The notes below the pieces were generated by a model. The model ran no database searches. It saw nothing but the letters and a program-made list of their open reading frames with translations, and had not been told where the DNA came from. 9,815 nucleotides of DNA from Opitutaceae bacterium (GTDB taxonomy: Bacteria; Verrucomicrobiota; Verrucomicrobiia; Opitutales; Opitutaceae). Position 1 is the first letter of the stretch; each line of letters starts with the position of its first letter. Below, piece by piece: positions 1-6,165 of this stretch. Both the position numbers and the translations under genes were made by a program. Where the stretch lies: assembly GCA_009919985.1 (NCBI GenBank), contig RGAX01000096.1, forward strand, positions 1 to 9,815, read 5' to 3'.

Positions 1-44
1 CTGCTTAAGGGAATCCCGGCCCTTCAGGGCCGGGAGGAGGTCAA
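1..44 (+). mobile_element. Right end of a probable IS200/IS605-family insertion sequence
   Basis: Bases 14-22 and 27-35 form a perfect 9-bp inverted repeat around a TTCA loop, followed by GAGGAGG and then TCAA at 41-44. A subterminal GC-rich hairpin close to a TCAA or TCAC cleavage tetranucleotide is the usual layout of the right end of IS200/IS605 elements, where TnpA (a Y1 transposase) recognises the hairpin and cuts. The reading of the adjacent DUF4143 gene supports the border: recognisable family sequence begins only after about base 45. The rest of the element, including any tnpA or tnpB, would lie left of the window, so the family call rests on the end structure alone. A plain intragenic hairpin is the main alternative. 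Confidence 0.5.
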
Positions 45-852
45 TGACAGACTCTTTGGCGGAAAATTTCCGATTACGACGGGCGGCAGGCTGGGCGATG
101 CCTTGCTGCAGCGCGTCGCGGGCGGGGGATTTCCAGCTGCCGTGGCCCGCACTACCGAGCGACGGCGGCGAGAGTGGCATCTGCAGTATGTCACCGCGAT
201 CACCCAACGCGACCTACGCGAGCTGACGCGCATCCGATCCCTCGACGTGCTGCCAAAGCTGCTGGAACTGGCCGCCGGTCAGACCTCCCGACTCTTCAAT
301 GCAAGCGAACTTGCGGGACCTTTTGAGCTCAGCCGACCCACGATCCGCGAATACCTGACGTTGCTCGAACAGGTTTTCCTAATCGATATCCTGCCGCCGT
401 GGCACTACAATCGGTTAAGCCGGCTCATCAAGACGCCAAAATTGCACCTCGCCGACACTGGCCTCGTCGCAGCCTTGCTCGGAGCCGATGTTGCCACGTT
501 GAAGGAAAACCGTCCGCTCTTTGGCCAACTGTTGGAGACCTTCGTCTATCAGGAACTGCGTCACCAGTCCTCCTGGACTGACGGAAGCCATCGATTTTTC
601 CATTATCGGGACAAGGACCAACTGGAGGTTGATATTGTGCTAGAGCGCGACGGTCGCCTGATCAGCGGCGTTGAGGTCAAGGCGTCATCCACCGTAAGCG
701 AGAGTGACTTTCGCGGGCTCAATCGACTACGAGATGCGACAGGCGCGGCGTTTCGCTGCGGAATCGTCCTCTACGATGGCGACTCGGCCTTGTCTTTCGG
801 CCACCAAATGTTCGCCGTGCCCATCGCCGAACTCTGGGCCGCGCGAAAATAA
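45..852 (+). pseudogene. 5'-truncated ATP-binding protein, DUF4143 C-terminal part
   Basis: Members of this family are usually about 400 residues: an N-terminal AAA+ ATPase domain with Walker motifs, then a DUF4143 C-terminal domain; their cellular role is poorly defined. Only the C-terminal ~270 residues are here. The family order is clear: GGGFPAAVAR, the basic ERRRREW stretch, ITQRDLREL, a winged-helix-like section around LSRPTIREYLTLLEQ, then PPWHYN and LADTGLVAALLG. The end resembles a PD-(D/E)XK nuclease-like fold, with Glu at 625-627, Asp at 631-633 and an EVKA motif at 673-684. No Walker A or B is present. The frame is open to base 1, but no convincing start or ribosome binding site exists; the first start-like in-frame codon beyond CTG is TTG at 103. 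The putative IS end at 1-44 stands where the ATPase half should be. If that end is misread, this is an intact gene cut by the window edge. Whether the remnant is expressed is unknown. Confidence 0.7.
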
Positions 853-903
853 ACGCCGTCACCGCCTCTGCCCTACGGAACGCCGCGTCCGATTGCCTCT
901 TAA

Positions 904-1080
904 GCGCGGAAACCGGGCGTCGTCGGAGTGCTCGAAAGTATCGCGATCTGGCTGCTTGGAGCCGATCAGTCCGCGGTTATTAGCGCCACATTCGTTCTTG
1001 TTGAAATCGCGTCTACTCCGCCAGTTTACAAAGATTTAGCCCAACAAAAAGCCGACTCATTGGAGTCGGCTTTTTACTAA
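904..1080 (+). pseudogene. Possible C-terminal remnant of a flippase-like (LPG synthase TM-type) membrane protein
   Basis: Between the stop at 901-903 and the stop at 1078-1080 one plus frame reads KPGVVGVLESIAIWLLGAD followed by a hydrophobic stretch to about base 1020. This recalls the C-terminal PGG-GV-E motif and following helix of the lysylphosphatidylglycerol synthase transmembrane family (PF03706), in which that motif precedes the last membrane segments. There is no start codon context, no upstream continuation in any frame that I could follow, and the reading runs through the terminator hairpin. It is therefore at best a decayed fragment of some 40 residues. Chance coding-like sequence is a serious alternative. 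Confidence 0.25.
1046..1075. terminator. Bidirectional rho-independent terminator
   Basis: An AAAAA run (1046-1050), an 8-bp perfect GC-rich stem (1051-1058 with 1063-1070), an ATTG loop and a TTTTT run (1071-1075) make an almost symmetrical hairpin with a T-tract on either strand. It can end transcription from the left on the plus strand and, about 110 bases past the stop, from the zinc peptidase gene on the minus strand. Confidence 0.85.
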
Positions 1081-1182
1081 CTATGGCTAATACCGCGGTA
1101 AACGCGGACTATTTGAAGCAGTTAATGACGTAGAGCGTCACGAACCTCGTTATTCACTGGACTAAAACCGCCGAGAAACAAA
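1081..1182. other. Intergenic strip with two small hairpins
   Basis: No gene is visible between the terminator and the peptidase stop codon. Two short inverted repeats are present: CCGCG at 1093-1097 with CGCGG at 1103-1107, and TGACG at 1126-1130 with CGTCA at 1136-1140, each around a 5-base loop. Neither is followed by a T-run. They may just be part of the 3' untranslated region of the minus-strand peptidase transcript. Confidence 0.4.
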
Positions 1183-1908
1183 TTACTCCCGTCTCGAATT
1201 GAGCAAATAGAGCAAATAGAGCAGCGAGCTCACGAAGGCCGCCACGTATGTCAGGGCGGCGGCGTTGAGGGTCGCGGTCACGCCGGGCATTTCATCGCGG
1301 TCAACAATACCTAGGCCCACCAGCTCAACCTTGGCCCGGCGACTGGCGTCGAATTCAACGGGAAGGGTCACTAATTGAAACACCGTCAACACCGCGTAGC
1401 ACAGGATCGCAATATCGAGCAACATGCCGGAAAGCCCGCGCGCCATGAAAAACCCCGCAAACATGACAATCGGCAAGGCCCGTGACACAAAGTTCGTCGC
1501 TGGCACCAAGGCCATACGGAAATGTAACATGGAGTAGCCGATTTTGTGCTGGATGGCGTGGCCGGCTTCGTGCGCAGCGACGCCGAGGGCGGCGAGGCTC
1601 GTGCCGTTGTAGTTTTCTTCTGAAAGCACCAAACGCTTGTTAATCGGATCGTAGTGATCTGTGAGGTGCCCTTCGGTGGCCGCAATCTCGACATCGGTGA
1701 TACCGGCGCGCGCCATGACGGCCTCGGCGGCTTCGCGCCCGGTGATGCGACCCCGGGATGGGATCTGGGCGTTTTTGTTATAAACGGTCGAAACCCGGAT
1801 CTGCGCATATACGGAGAAAATCATGACCAGCACGAGCAAGACCATGAAGACCCAAGACGGCAGGAATGAACTTTTACCAAGGAGGGCGAGCGTGAGAGGA
1901 AGACTCAT
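1183..1908 (-). CDS. Membrane zinc metallopeptidase, YugP type
   Basis: This 241-residue protein matches the YugP-like zinc-dependent membrane peptidase family (Zn_peptidase_2, PF04298). It should sit in the cytoplasmic membrane as a metal-dependent protease of unknown physiological substrate. An N-terminal membrane helix covers about residues 15-35 and ends in the family-typical VYAQIRVSTVYN. The catalytic HEXXH motif is HEAGH at 113-117, preceded by YDPINKRLVLSEENYNG (86-102). Two or three more hydrophobic helices follow (about 132-160, 163-182 and the C-terminus). The PVEFDAS motif at 183-189 carries the acidic residue likely to complete the zinc site. Length is close to other members. ATG at 1906-1908 gives a normal N-terminus, although no strong ribosome binding site precedes it. 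The C-terminal LLYLLYLL is encoded by tandem copies of a 9-base unit near 1201-1220. It is transcribed away from tRNA-Phe and ends at the shared terminator. Confidence 0.88.
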   Translation of the reverse strand: MSLPLTLALLGKSSFLPSWVFMVLLVLVMIFSVYAQIRVSTVYNKNAQIPSRGRITGREAAEAVMARAGITDVEIAATEGHLTDHYDPINKRLVLSEENYNGTSLAALGVAAHEAGHAIQHKIGYSMLHFRMALVPATNFVSRALPIVMFAGFFMARGLSGMLLDIAILCYAVLTVFQLVTLPVEFDASRRAKVELVGLGIVDRDEMPGVTATLNAAALTYVAAFVSSLLYLLYLLNSRRE

Positions 1909-2096
1909 AATTGGAATGGGTTAATGAAGATGAAGGTGCCATCGCCAAACGAGGGCGATGCGCAATCACCTTACTCAAAACACCAAATTTGCCAGTGAAA
2001 AACAACGCATTGGAAACACCGGCACTGGTTTCTAGCCCACCCGGCGCTCCTCCAATCACCGCGCCTAGGCCCGGCACAGAGTGGTCCAAAGCAGGC

Positions 2097-2133
2097 AAAA
2101 AGAACCCCGAAGACTTATTTAAAATCTTCGGGG
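2097..2133 (-). terminator. Rho-independent terminator of tRNA-Phe
   Basis: On the minus strand, six bases after the tRNA CCA end, a perfect 9-bp stem (2125-2133 with 2105-2113) encloses an 11-base A/T-rich loop and is followed by TTCTTTTT (complement of 2097-2104). This is a textbook intrinsic terminator closing a single-tRNA transcript, separating it from the zinc peptidase gene further along the same strand. Confidence 0.88.
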
Positions 2134-2139
2134 TCAAAG

Positions 2140-2215
2140 TGGTGGCAAGACCCGGAATCGAACCGGGGACACGTTGATTTTCAGTCAACTGCTCTACCAA
2201 CTGAGCTATCTTGCC
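2140..2215 (-). tRNA. tRNA-Phe (GAA anticodon)
   Basis: The 76-nt gene folds as a full cloverleaf. The acceptor stem pairs GGCAAGA with TCTTGCC, followed by discriminator A and an encoded CCA (2140-2142). The D arm reads AGCTCAGTTGGTAGAGC. The anticodon stem GTTGA/TCAAC holds loop CTGAAAA with GAA at 2180-2182, decoding UUC and UUU. The T arm has stem CCCGG/CCGGG around TTCGATT. All conserved positions look normal. It appears to be a single-gene transcription unit with its own promoter and terminator. Confidence 0.97.
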
Positions 2216-2233
2216 GTCTCTACGAAGGGCCAG

Positions 2234-2261
2234 AGCAAAGGGCGCCAACGGACAGCGTCAA
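2234..2261 (-). promoter_or_regulatory. Possible promoter of tRNA-Phe
   Basis: The minus strand shows TTGACG (complement of 2256-2261) as a good -35 box, a 16-base spacer, and TTTGCT (complement of 2234-2239) as a weak -10. Transcription would begin near 2227, giving a leader of about a dozen bases before the tRNA at 2215. The -35 is convincing, the -10 is not. Confidence 0.35.
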
Positions 2262-2289
2262 CGGGAATTTCAAAACTCCTATTCCGCTC

Positions 2290-2640
2290 CGCCGGCCCTG
2301 CACAAGGCGCCGGTGACGGGGCTTTAGGCTTCGACTCGGTAAACCCCCGCGCCAACAGCAACACCACGCCCATCCCCGCGTAGCCCAAAGCGTAATTCGT
2401 CGCCGAAAACAAACCGCCAGCCGGCGCTACTCCCGAGGCCACTGCACAAGCACGGGCAGAGCGCTCACCGTGTTAAGGTAGAGAATCGCCACGAATCCAA
2501 TAATCCGACAATCACAAACCCGCGGCCGCACACGAACTTTACCCCCGCCCCTAGATACTACATCTTGATGATGAGCAGCACACTAAGCAGAGAAAGTGCC
2601 CGTAGCTTGCGCCGGACGCCCCGTTCATCAATGAAACTCT
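2290..2640 (-). pseudogene. Frameshifted remnant of a multi-pass membrane protein
   Basis: Reading the minus strand leftwards from about 2640, hydrophobic, coding-like segments occur in three successive frames. First comes LRALSLLSVLLIIKM, ending at the TAG at 2558-2560. The same frame continues beyond that stop with FVIVGLLDSW and ends at 2465. An overlapping frame gives IIGFVAILYLNTVSALPVLV and stops at 2427-2429. The third frame gives SATNYALGYAGMGVVLLLAR down to about 2340. Together they resemble consecutive membrane helices of one protein split by a nonsense mutation and two frameshifts. I do not recognise the family. No intact gene is present between the tRNA and the adenosine deaminase gene. 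Chance hydrophobic reading of GC-rich intergenic DNA is possible. Confidence 0.3.
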
Positions 2641-2644
2641 TCCC

Positions 2645-3649
2645 ATGACTTCCGCTGCCGAGCTGCGCGCCTTCATCGCGAACCTCCCCAAGACCGAGAC
2701 GCACCTGCATATTGAGGGCTCCTTGCCCATCGAACTCGCGCGTCGCATCGACCCGGTCGCGTTCGCCTCGCCTCCGCCGTATTGGCACCCAGATTACCGC
2801 TTCGACGGTTTCGCGCTATTTCAAGAGCAGTTCGATTCCTGTTTTTTCAAGTGGTTCGTCTCACCGGAAAATTATTACGAGAGCTGCCGCCGTGTCTTCG
2901 CCAATGTCATCGCGCAAAACTGCGTTTATCTCGAATGCAGTTTCCATCTCGGGACCGCCGAGCGTATCGGCGCGACGCCATTGCGCGAGATCGCCCGGGC
3001 GATTCACGCGGCTAAACCCGCCGGCCTGGAGCTGCGGCTGTATCTTGGGATGTTTCGCGATCACTACGCCGGCCCGCTCGCGCGCGTGGTCGATGAGGCC
3101 ATCACTTGGGACGAGGTCGCTGGCGTCGATTTGCACGGCTTTGAAAGCCCCGAATTTCAACCCTGGAGCGCCGAGGTCTGGTCGCGGGTGCGTGCGCTCG
3201 GCAAAACCACTAAGGCTCACGCCGGCGAATTCTCGCCCGCCTCCGATGTTCGTCGCGCCGTCGAATTTCTTGGCACCCGCCGCGTCCAACACGGCCTCGG
3301 CGCCCTTAATGATCCCGCCACGCTCGCCCTACTCCGCGAACGCGATGTCACCCTCGACATGACGCCGATCAGTAACGTCAAACTCCGCGCCGTGCCGTCG
3401 ATGCGCGAGCACCCGATCCAGCGTTTTCTCGACGCCGGCATTCGCTGCACGGTCAGCACCGATGACCCCATGCTTTTCGGCAATCAGCTCAACGACGACT
3501 ACTTCGCCCTCGCCACGGAAGCAGGCCTCAGCCGCGCCACGTTGATCCAAATCGCCCGCAACGGCTTTGAGGTCGCCGATCTCTCCGCCGCCACTAAGCA
3601 AAACTATTTCGCGCAACTCGCTACGCTCGCCACCACCCATGCGTCCTAA
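2645..3649 (+). CDS. Adenosine deaminase family protein
   Basis: This 334-residue enzyme belongs to the adenosine/AMP deaminase branch of the amidohydrolase superfamily. It should be a cytoplasmic zinc enzyme hydrolysing the 6-amino group of a purine nucleoside, releasing ammonia. The first metal ligands are H20 and H22 in the N-terminal THLHIEGSL motif. HAGE at 192-195 supplies a zinc His and the catalytic Glu, QHG at 215-217 the conserved His, and STDDP at 271-275 the metal and catalytic aspartates. GVDLHGFE at 160-167 replaces the common DLAGDE. The usual PTSN motif reads TPISN (240-244), and RIGHG reads RVQHG (213-217). All catalytic residues are kept, but these changes lie near the substrate pocket, so adenosine itself is not certain; a relative such as an aminodeoxyfutalosine deaminase is possible. 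Length is normal. The ATG lacks a clear ribosome binding site. The downstream deaminase gene overlaps its end, suggesting one operon. Confidence 0.88.
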   Translation: MTSAAELRAFIANLPKTETHLHIEGSLPIELARRIDPVAFASPPPYWHPDYRFDGFALFQEQFDSCFFKWFVSPENYYESCRRVFANVIAQNCVYLECSFHLGTAERIGATPLREIARAIHAAKPAGLELRLYLGMFRDHYAGPLARVVDEAITWDEVAGVDLHGFESPEFQPWSAEVWSRVRALGKTTKAHAGEFSPASDVRRAVEFLGTRRVQHGLGALNDPATLALLRERDVTLDMTPISNVKLRAVPSMREHPIQRFLDAGIRCTVSTDDPMLFGNQLNDDYFALATEAGLSRATLIQIARNGFEVADLSAATKQNYFAQLATLATTHAS

Positions 3650-4997
3650 AACTCTCCTCGTAAAAAACGCGGCGGTCCTCGTCACCATGGACGACGCCCG
3701 CCGCGAGCTCCGCGACGCCGGCCTCTACATCGAGGACAACCGCATCGTGGCCGTCGGCCCCACCGCGACGCTACCTGCCACCGCCGACGAAATCCTCGAC
3801 CTTCGCGGTCACATTGTGCTCCCCGGCCTGATCAACACGCATCACCACATGTATCAGAGCCTAACCCGCGCCGTCCCTGCCGCGCAGGATGTGGAACTCT
3901 TCGGCTGGCTCGAAACCCTTTACCCCATCTGGGCCCGGCTCACGCCCGAAATGATCCGCGTCTCGGCCCTCACCGCGATGGCAGAACTCATTCTGTCGGG
4001 CTGCACCACCTCTTCCGATCACCTCTATCTCTACCCCAACGGCGCGCGCCTCGACGACACCATCGAATCGGCCGCTCGCATCGGCCTGCGTTTCCACGCC
4101 AGCCGGGGCAGTATGAGCGTCGGACGTAGCGCCGGCGGCCTCCCCCCCGATAGCTTGGTCGAAAACGAAGCCTCTATCCTCCGCGACACCCAACGCCTCA
4201 TCGAGACCCACCACGACGCCTCCCGCTACGCGATGCAGCGCATCGTAGTCGCCCCGTGTTCGCCGTTTTCTGTCAGTCGGGATCTCATGCGCGAATCGGC
4301 CGTGCTCGCTCGCACCCACGGCGTTTCCTTGCACACGCACCTCGCCGAAAACGCCAATGACGTCGCCTACTCGCGCGAGAAATTCAATCGCACACCCGCC
4401 GAATACGCCGAAGAACTCGGCTGGGTCGGCCGCGACGTCTGGCACGCGCACTGCGTCCAACTCGACGACCACGGCATCGACCTCTTCGCCCGCACCGGCA
4501 CCGGCGTCGCGCATTGCCCATGCTCCAATATGCGCCTAGCTTCCGGCATCGCGCCCATCTGCAAGATGACCAAGCGCGGCGTCTCCGTCGGCCTCGGCGT
4601 TGACGGCTCCGCGTCGAATGACAGCGCGCATCTGCTCGGTGAAGCCCGCCAAGCTATGCTACTCCAACGCGTCGGTTTCGGCCCCGCCGCGATGACCGCG
4701 CGCGACGCACTCACACTCGCCACGCGCGGCGGCGCCGCCGTCCTCAACCGCGACGACATCGGCGTCCTCGCCCCGGGCATGGCCGCCGACTTCATCGCCT
4801 TCGATCTAGCGAATCCCAACTTCGCCGGCGCGCTCCATGATCCCGTCGCCGCGCTGGTGTTCTGCACCCCCGCCCAAGTCGCGCTTAGCGTCATCAACGG
4901 CCGCGTCGTCGCCCGCGACGGCCAACTTACGACCGTCGATCTCCCCGTCATCATCGAGCACCACAACCAGCTCGCTGCGACGTTGCTCAACAGCTGA
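3639..4997 (+). CDS. 8-oxoguanine deaminase-type amidohydrolase
   Basis: The 452-residue protein is an ATZ/TRZ-type amidohydrolase closest in motif pattern to bacterial 8-oxoguanine deaminases, which convert 8-oxoguanine to urate and ammonia. An N-terminal beta-sandwich part leads to the TIM-barrel metal site: H68 and H70 in THHHM, H234 and E237 in HTHLAE, H271 in HAHC, and D322 in GVDGSASND. Family hallmarks are RGSMSVG followed by GGLPPDS (156-172) and CPCSNMRLASGIAP (293-306). Length matches known members (about 450). The frame is open upstream of 3639, but ATG at 3639-3641 begins the conserved MRPKTLLVKNA; the longer reading only shadows the preceding gene. It overlaps the deaminase gene by 11 bases, implying translational coupling. 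The role is probably removal or salvage of oxidised or free purines. A related substrate such as another aminopurine or triazine cannot be excluded. Confidence 0.88.
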   Translation: MRPKTLLVKNAAVLVTMDDARRELRDAGLYIEDNRIVAVGPTATLPATADEILDLRGHIVLPGLINTHHHMYQSLTRAVPAAQDVELFGWLETLYPIWARLTPEMIRVSALTAMAELILSGCTTSSDHLYLYPNGARLDDTIESAARIGLRFHASRGSMSVGRSAGGLPPDSLVENEASILRDTQRLIETHHDASRYAMQRIVVAPCSPFSVSRDLMRESAVLARTHGVSLHTHLAENANDVAYSREKFNRTPAEYAEELGWVGRDVWHAHCVQLDDHGIDLFARTGTGVAHCPCSNMRLASGIAPICKMTKRGVSVGLGVDGSASNDSAHLLGEARQAMLLQRVGFGPAAMTARDALTLATRGGAAVLNRDDIGVLAPGMAADFIAFDLANPNFAGALHDPVAALVFCTPAQVALSVINGRVVARDGQLTTVDLPVIIEHHNQLAATLLNS

Positions 4998-5050
4998 GAC
5001 CGATAGCGGCGGCGAAATTCGAGCAGGTCACTCCCCGCCCGAACCGTGCA

Positions 5051-6109
5051 TTACAGCAATGTCTTCGGCAATTGTGGCATCAATTTCTTGATATCCTGCA
5101 CCGCGTCGCGGTGACACACAAGAATTGCATCGGCGGTTTCGACGACAACCAAATCATTGACCCCGACAAGAGCGATCGTCCGACCATTACTGACAGCGAT
5201 ATTGTGCTCCGCATTCACTATCACCACGGGACCACGCACGGCATTGCGCGCCGCATCTCGCGGCAAATGTTTCGGCAACGCCGTCCAGAGCCCGACATCG
5301 TCCCAGTCGAACTCCGCCAGCATCGTCTCGACTGCAGCCGCGTTTTCCATGATCGCGTAGTCCACGGAAACCTTCGGCTCCAGCGTCGGAAATTTCGCCG
5401 CCAAAAATGCTGTCGGATCGCCCACGGGAAACTCTCGAATGAAACCTGCCAGCATCGGGGTTTGTTTATCCGCCTCGGCCAAAAACGCCGCCGCACTCCA
5501 GAAAAACATACCCGCATTCCAAGCGTACTGACCGCTTTGGATATAACTCGCCGCCGTCGCCGCATCGGGTTTTTCCACGAAACGCTTCACCTTGCGGAAG
5601 CCGTCACCGGCGGCCTCGCCCAACTCGAGATAACCAAAACCCGTGGCCGCATGGTCGGGCTTGATCGCAAACGTCAGCAAGGCCGGTGACGTCGCCGCCC
5701 GCCGCAGCGCCGCGCTCACCTGACGGGCGAGCGTCGCGTTGTCCTTGATCAACGCATCAGCGGGAAAAAGCGCGAGCACACCCTGTGGATCACGGGCCCG
5801 CACAAGCGCCGTAGCCAAGGCCGCGGCGGCGGCCGTGTCTCGCTTCGCCGGCTCCGCGATGATATTCGCCTCCGCGATTACCCCCGCAAGTGCTGCCCGC
5901 GTGGACGCAAGTTGCGCGGTATTAGTGAGTACAAAAATATTTTTTAACGGCACAACGCCCTCGAGACGGCGCACGGTTTCTTCCACGAGGGTACGCTCTG
6001 AAAATAATTTAAGCAGATGCTTCGGCGTGGCCGCGCGGCTCATGGGCCAAAACCGTTCACCGCTACCGCCAGCCATAATGCAGGCAAAAAAATGGGACGA
6101 ATCAGTCAT
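5051..6109 (-). CDS. manC: Mannose-1-phosphate guanylyltransferase
   Basis: The enzyme joins GTP and mannose-1-phosphate to give GDP-mannose and pyrophosphate, feeding polysaccharide, lipopolysaccharide or GDP-fucose synthesis in the cytoplasm. The 352 residues carry the nucleotidyltransferase signature GGSGERFWP (14-22) with PKH at 29-31, EPAKRDTAAA (86-95), Mg-binding D118 in FPADALI, TGFGYLELG (156-164), FVEKPD (177-182) and WNAGMF (197-202). A late FDWDDVGLW motif and a short beta-helix-like end follow. It lacks the C-terminal phosphomannose isomerase domain of the long ManC/AlgA form. The usual PADH reads PADA at 116-119. ATG at 6107-6109 was preferred over the longer open frame because a good ribosome binding site precedes it and the conserved N-terminus begins there. 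It lies 56 bases after the oxidoreductase gene on the same strand and may share its transcript, and it converges on the 8-oxoguanine deaminase gene with a 53-base gap. Confidence 0.9.
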   Translation of the reverse strand: MTDSSHFFACIMAGGSGERFWPMSRAATPKHLLKLFSERTLVEETVRRLEGVVPLKNIFVLTNTAQLASTRAALAGVIAEANIIAEPAKRDTAAAAALATALVRARDPQGVLALFPADALIKDNATLARQVSAALRRAATSPALLTFAIKPDHAATGFGYLELGEAAGDGFRKVKRFVEKPDAATAASYIQSGQYAWNAGMFFWSAAAFLAEADKQTPMLAGFIREFPVGDPTAFLAAKFPTLEPKVSVDYAIMENAAAVETMLAEFDWDDVGLWTALPKHLPRDAARNAVRGPVVIVNAEHNIAVSNGRTIALVGVNDLVVVETADAILVCHRDAVQDIKKLMPQLPKTLL

Positions 6110-6116
6110 GTAGGTA

Positions 6117-6122
6117 TTCCTT
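6117..6122 (-). promoter_or_regulatory. Ribosome binding site of manC
   Basis: AAGGAA on the minus strand sits 7 bases before ATG 6107-6109. It decides the start in favour of this ATG over an in-frame TTG 20 codons upstream that overlaps the oxidoreductase stop. Confidence 0.7.
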
Positions 6123-6165
6123 GTCCCAGCCTCGCCGCCCCACGCCAAGCCCGAAACCCAGCGGA

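Noticed and set aside
60..72. Palindrome CGGAAAATTTCCG as a possible operator
   Set aside because: It lies within the DUF4143 coding remnant, well after the putative IS border, with no promoter nearby; short palindromes like this arise by chance.
1911..2177. Plus-strand open frame of 88 codons ending in VARPGIEPGTR
   Set aside because: The end is the familiar false translation of the antisense of a tRNA gene; the frame also reads through the tRNA terminator and has no ribosome binding site.
1874..2248. Minus-strand open frame containing KIAQLVEQLTENQRVPGSIPG-like text
   Set aside because: This is the known artefact of translating tRNA sequence; it covers the whole tRNA-Phe and overlaps the peptidase start.
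3861..4514. Long minus-strand open frame opposite the 8-oxoguanine deaminase gene
   Set aside because: A GC-rich shadow frame; its composition is skewed and the plus frame has full catalytic motifs.
4998..5050. Search for a terminator between the convergent 8-oxoguanine deaminase and manC genes
   Set aside because: No stem of useful length followed by a T-run was found in these 53 bases.
5072..5689. Plus-strand open frame of 205 codons inside manC
   Set aside because: Antisense shadow of a well-supported guanylyltransferase; rich in Arg and His with no recognisable motif.
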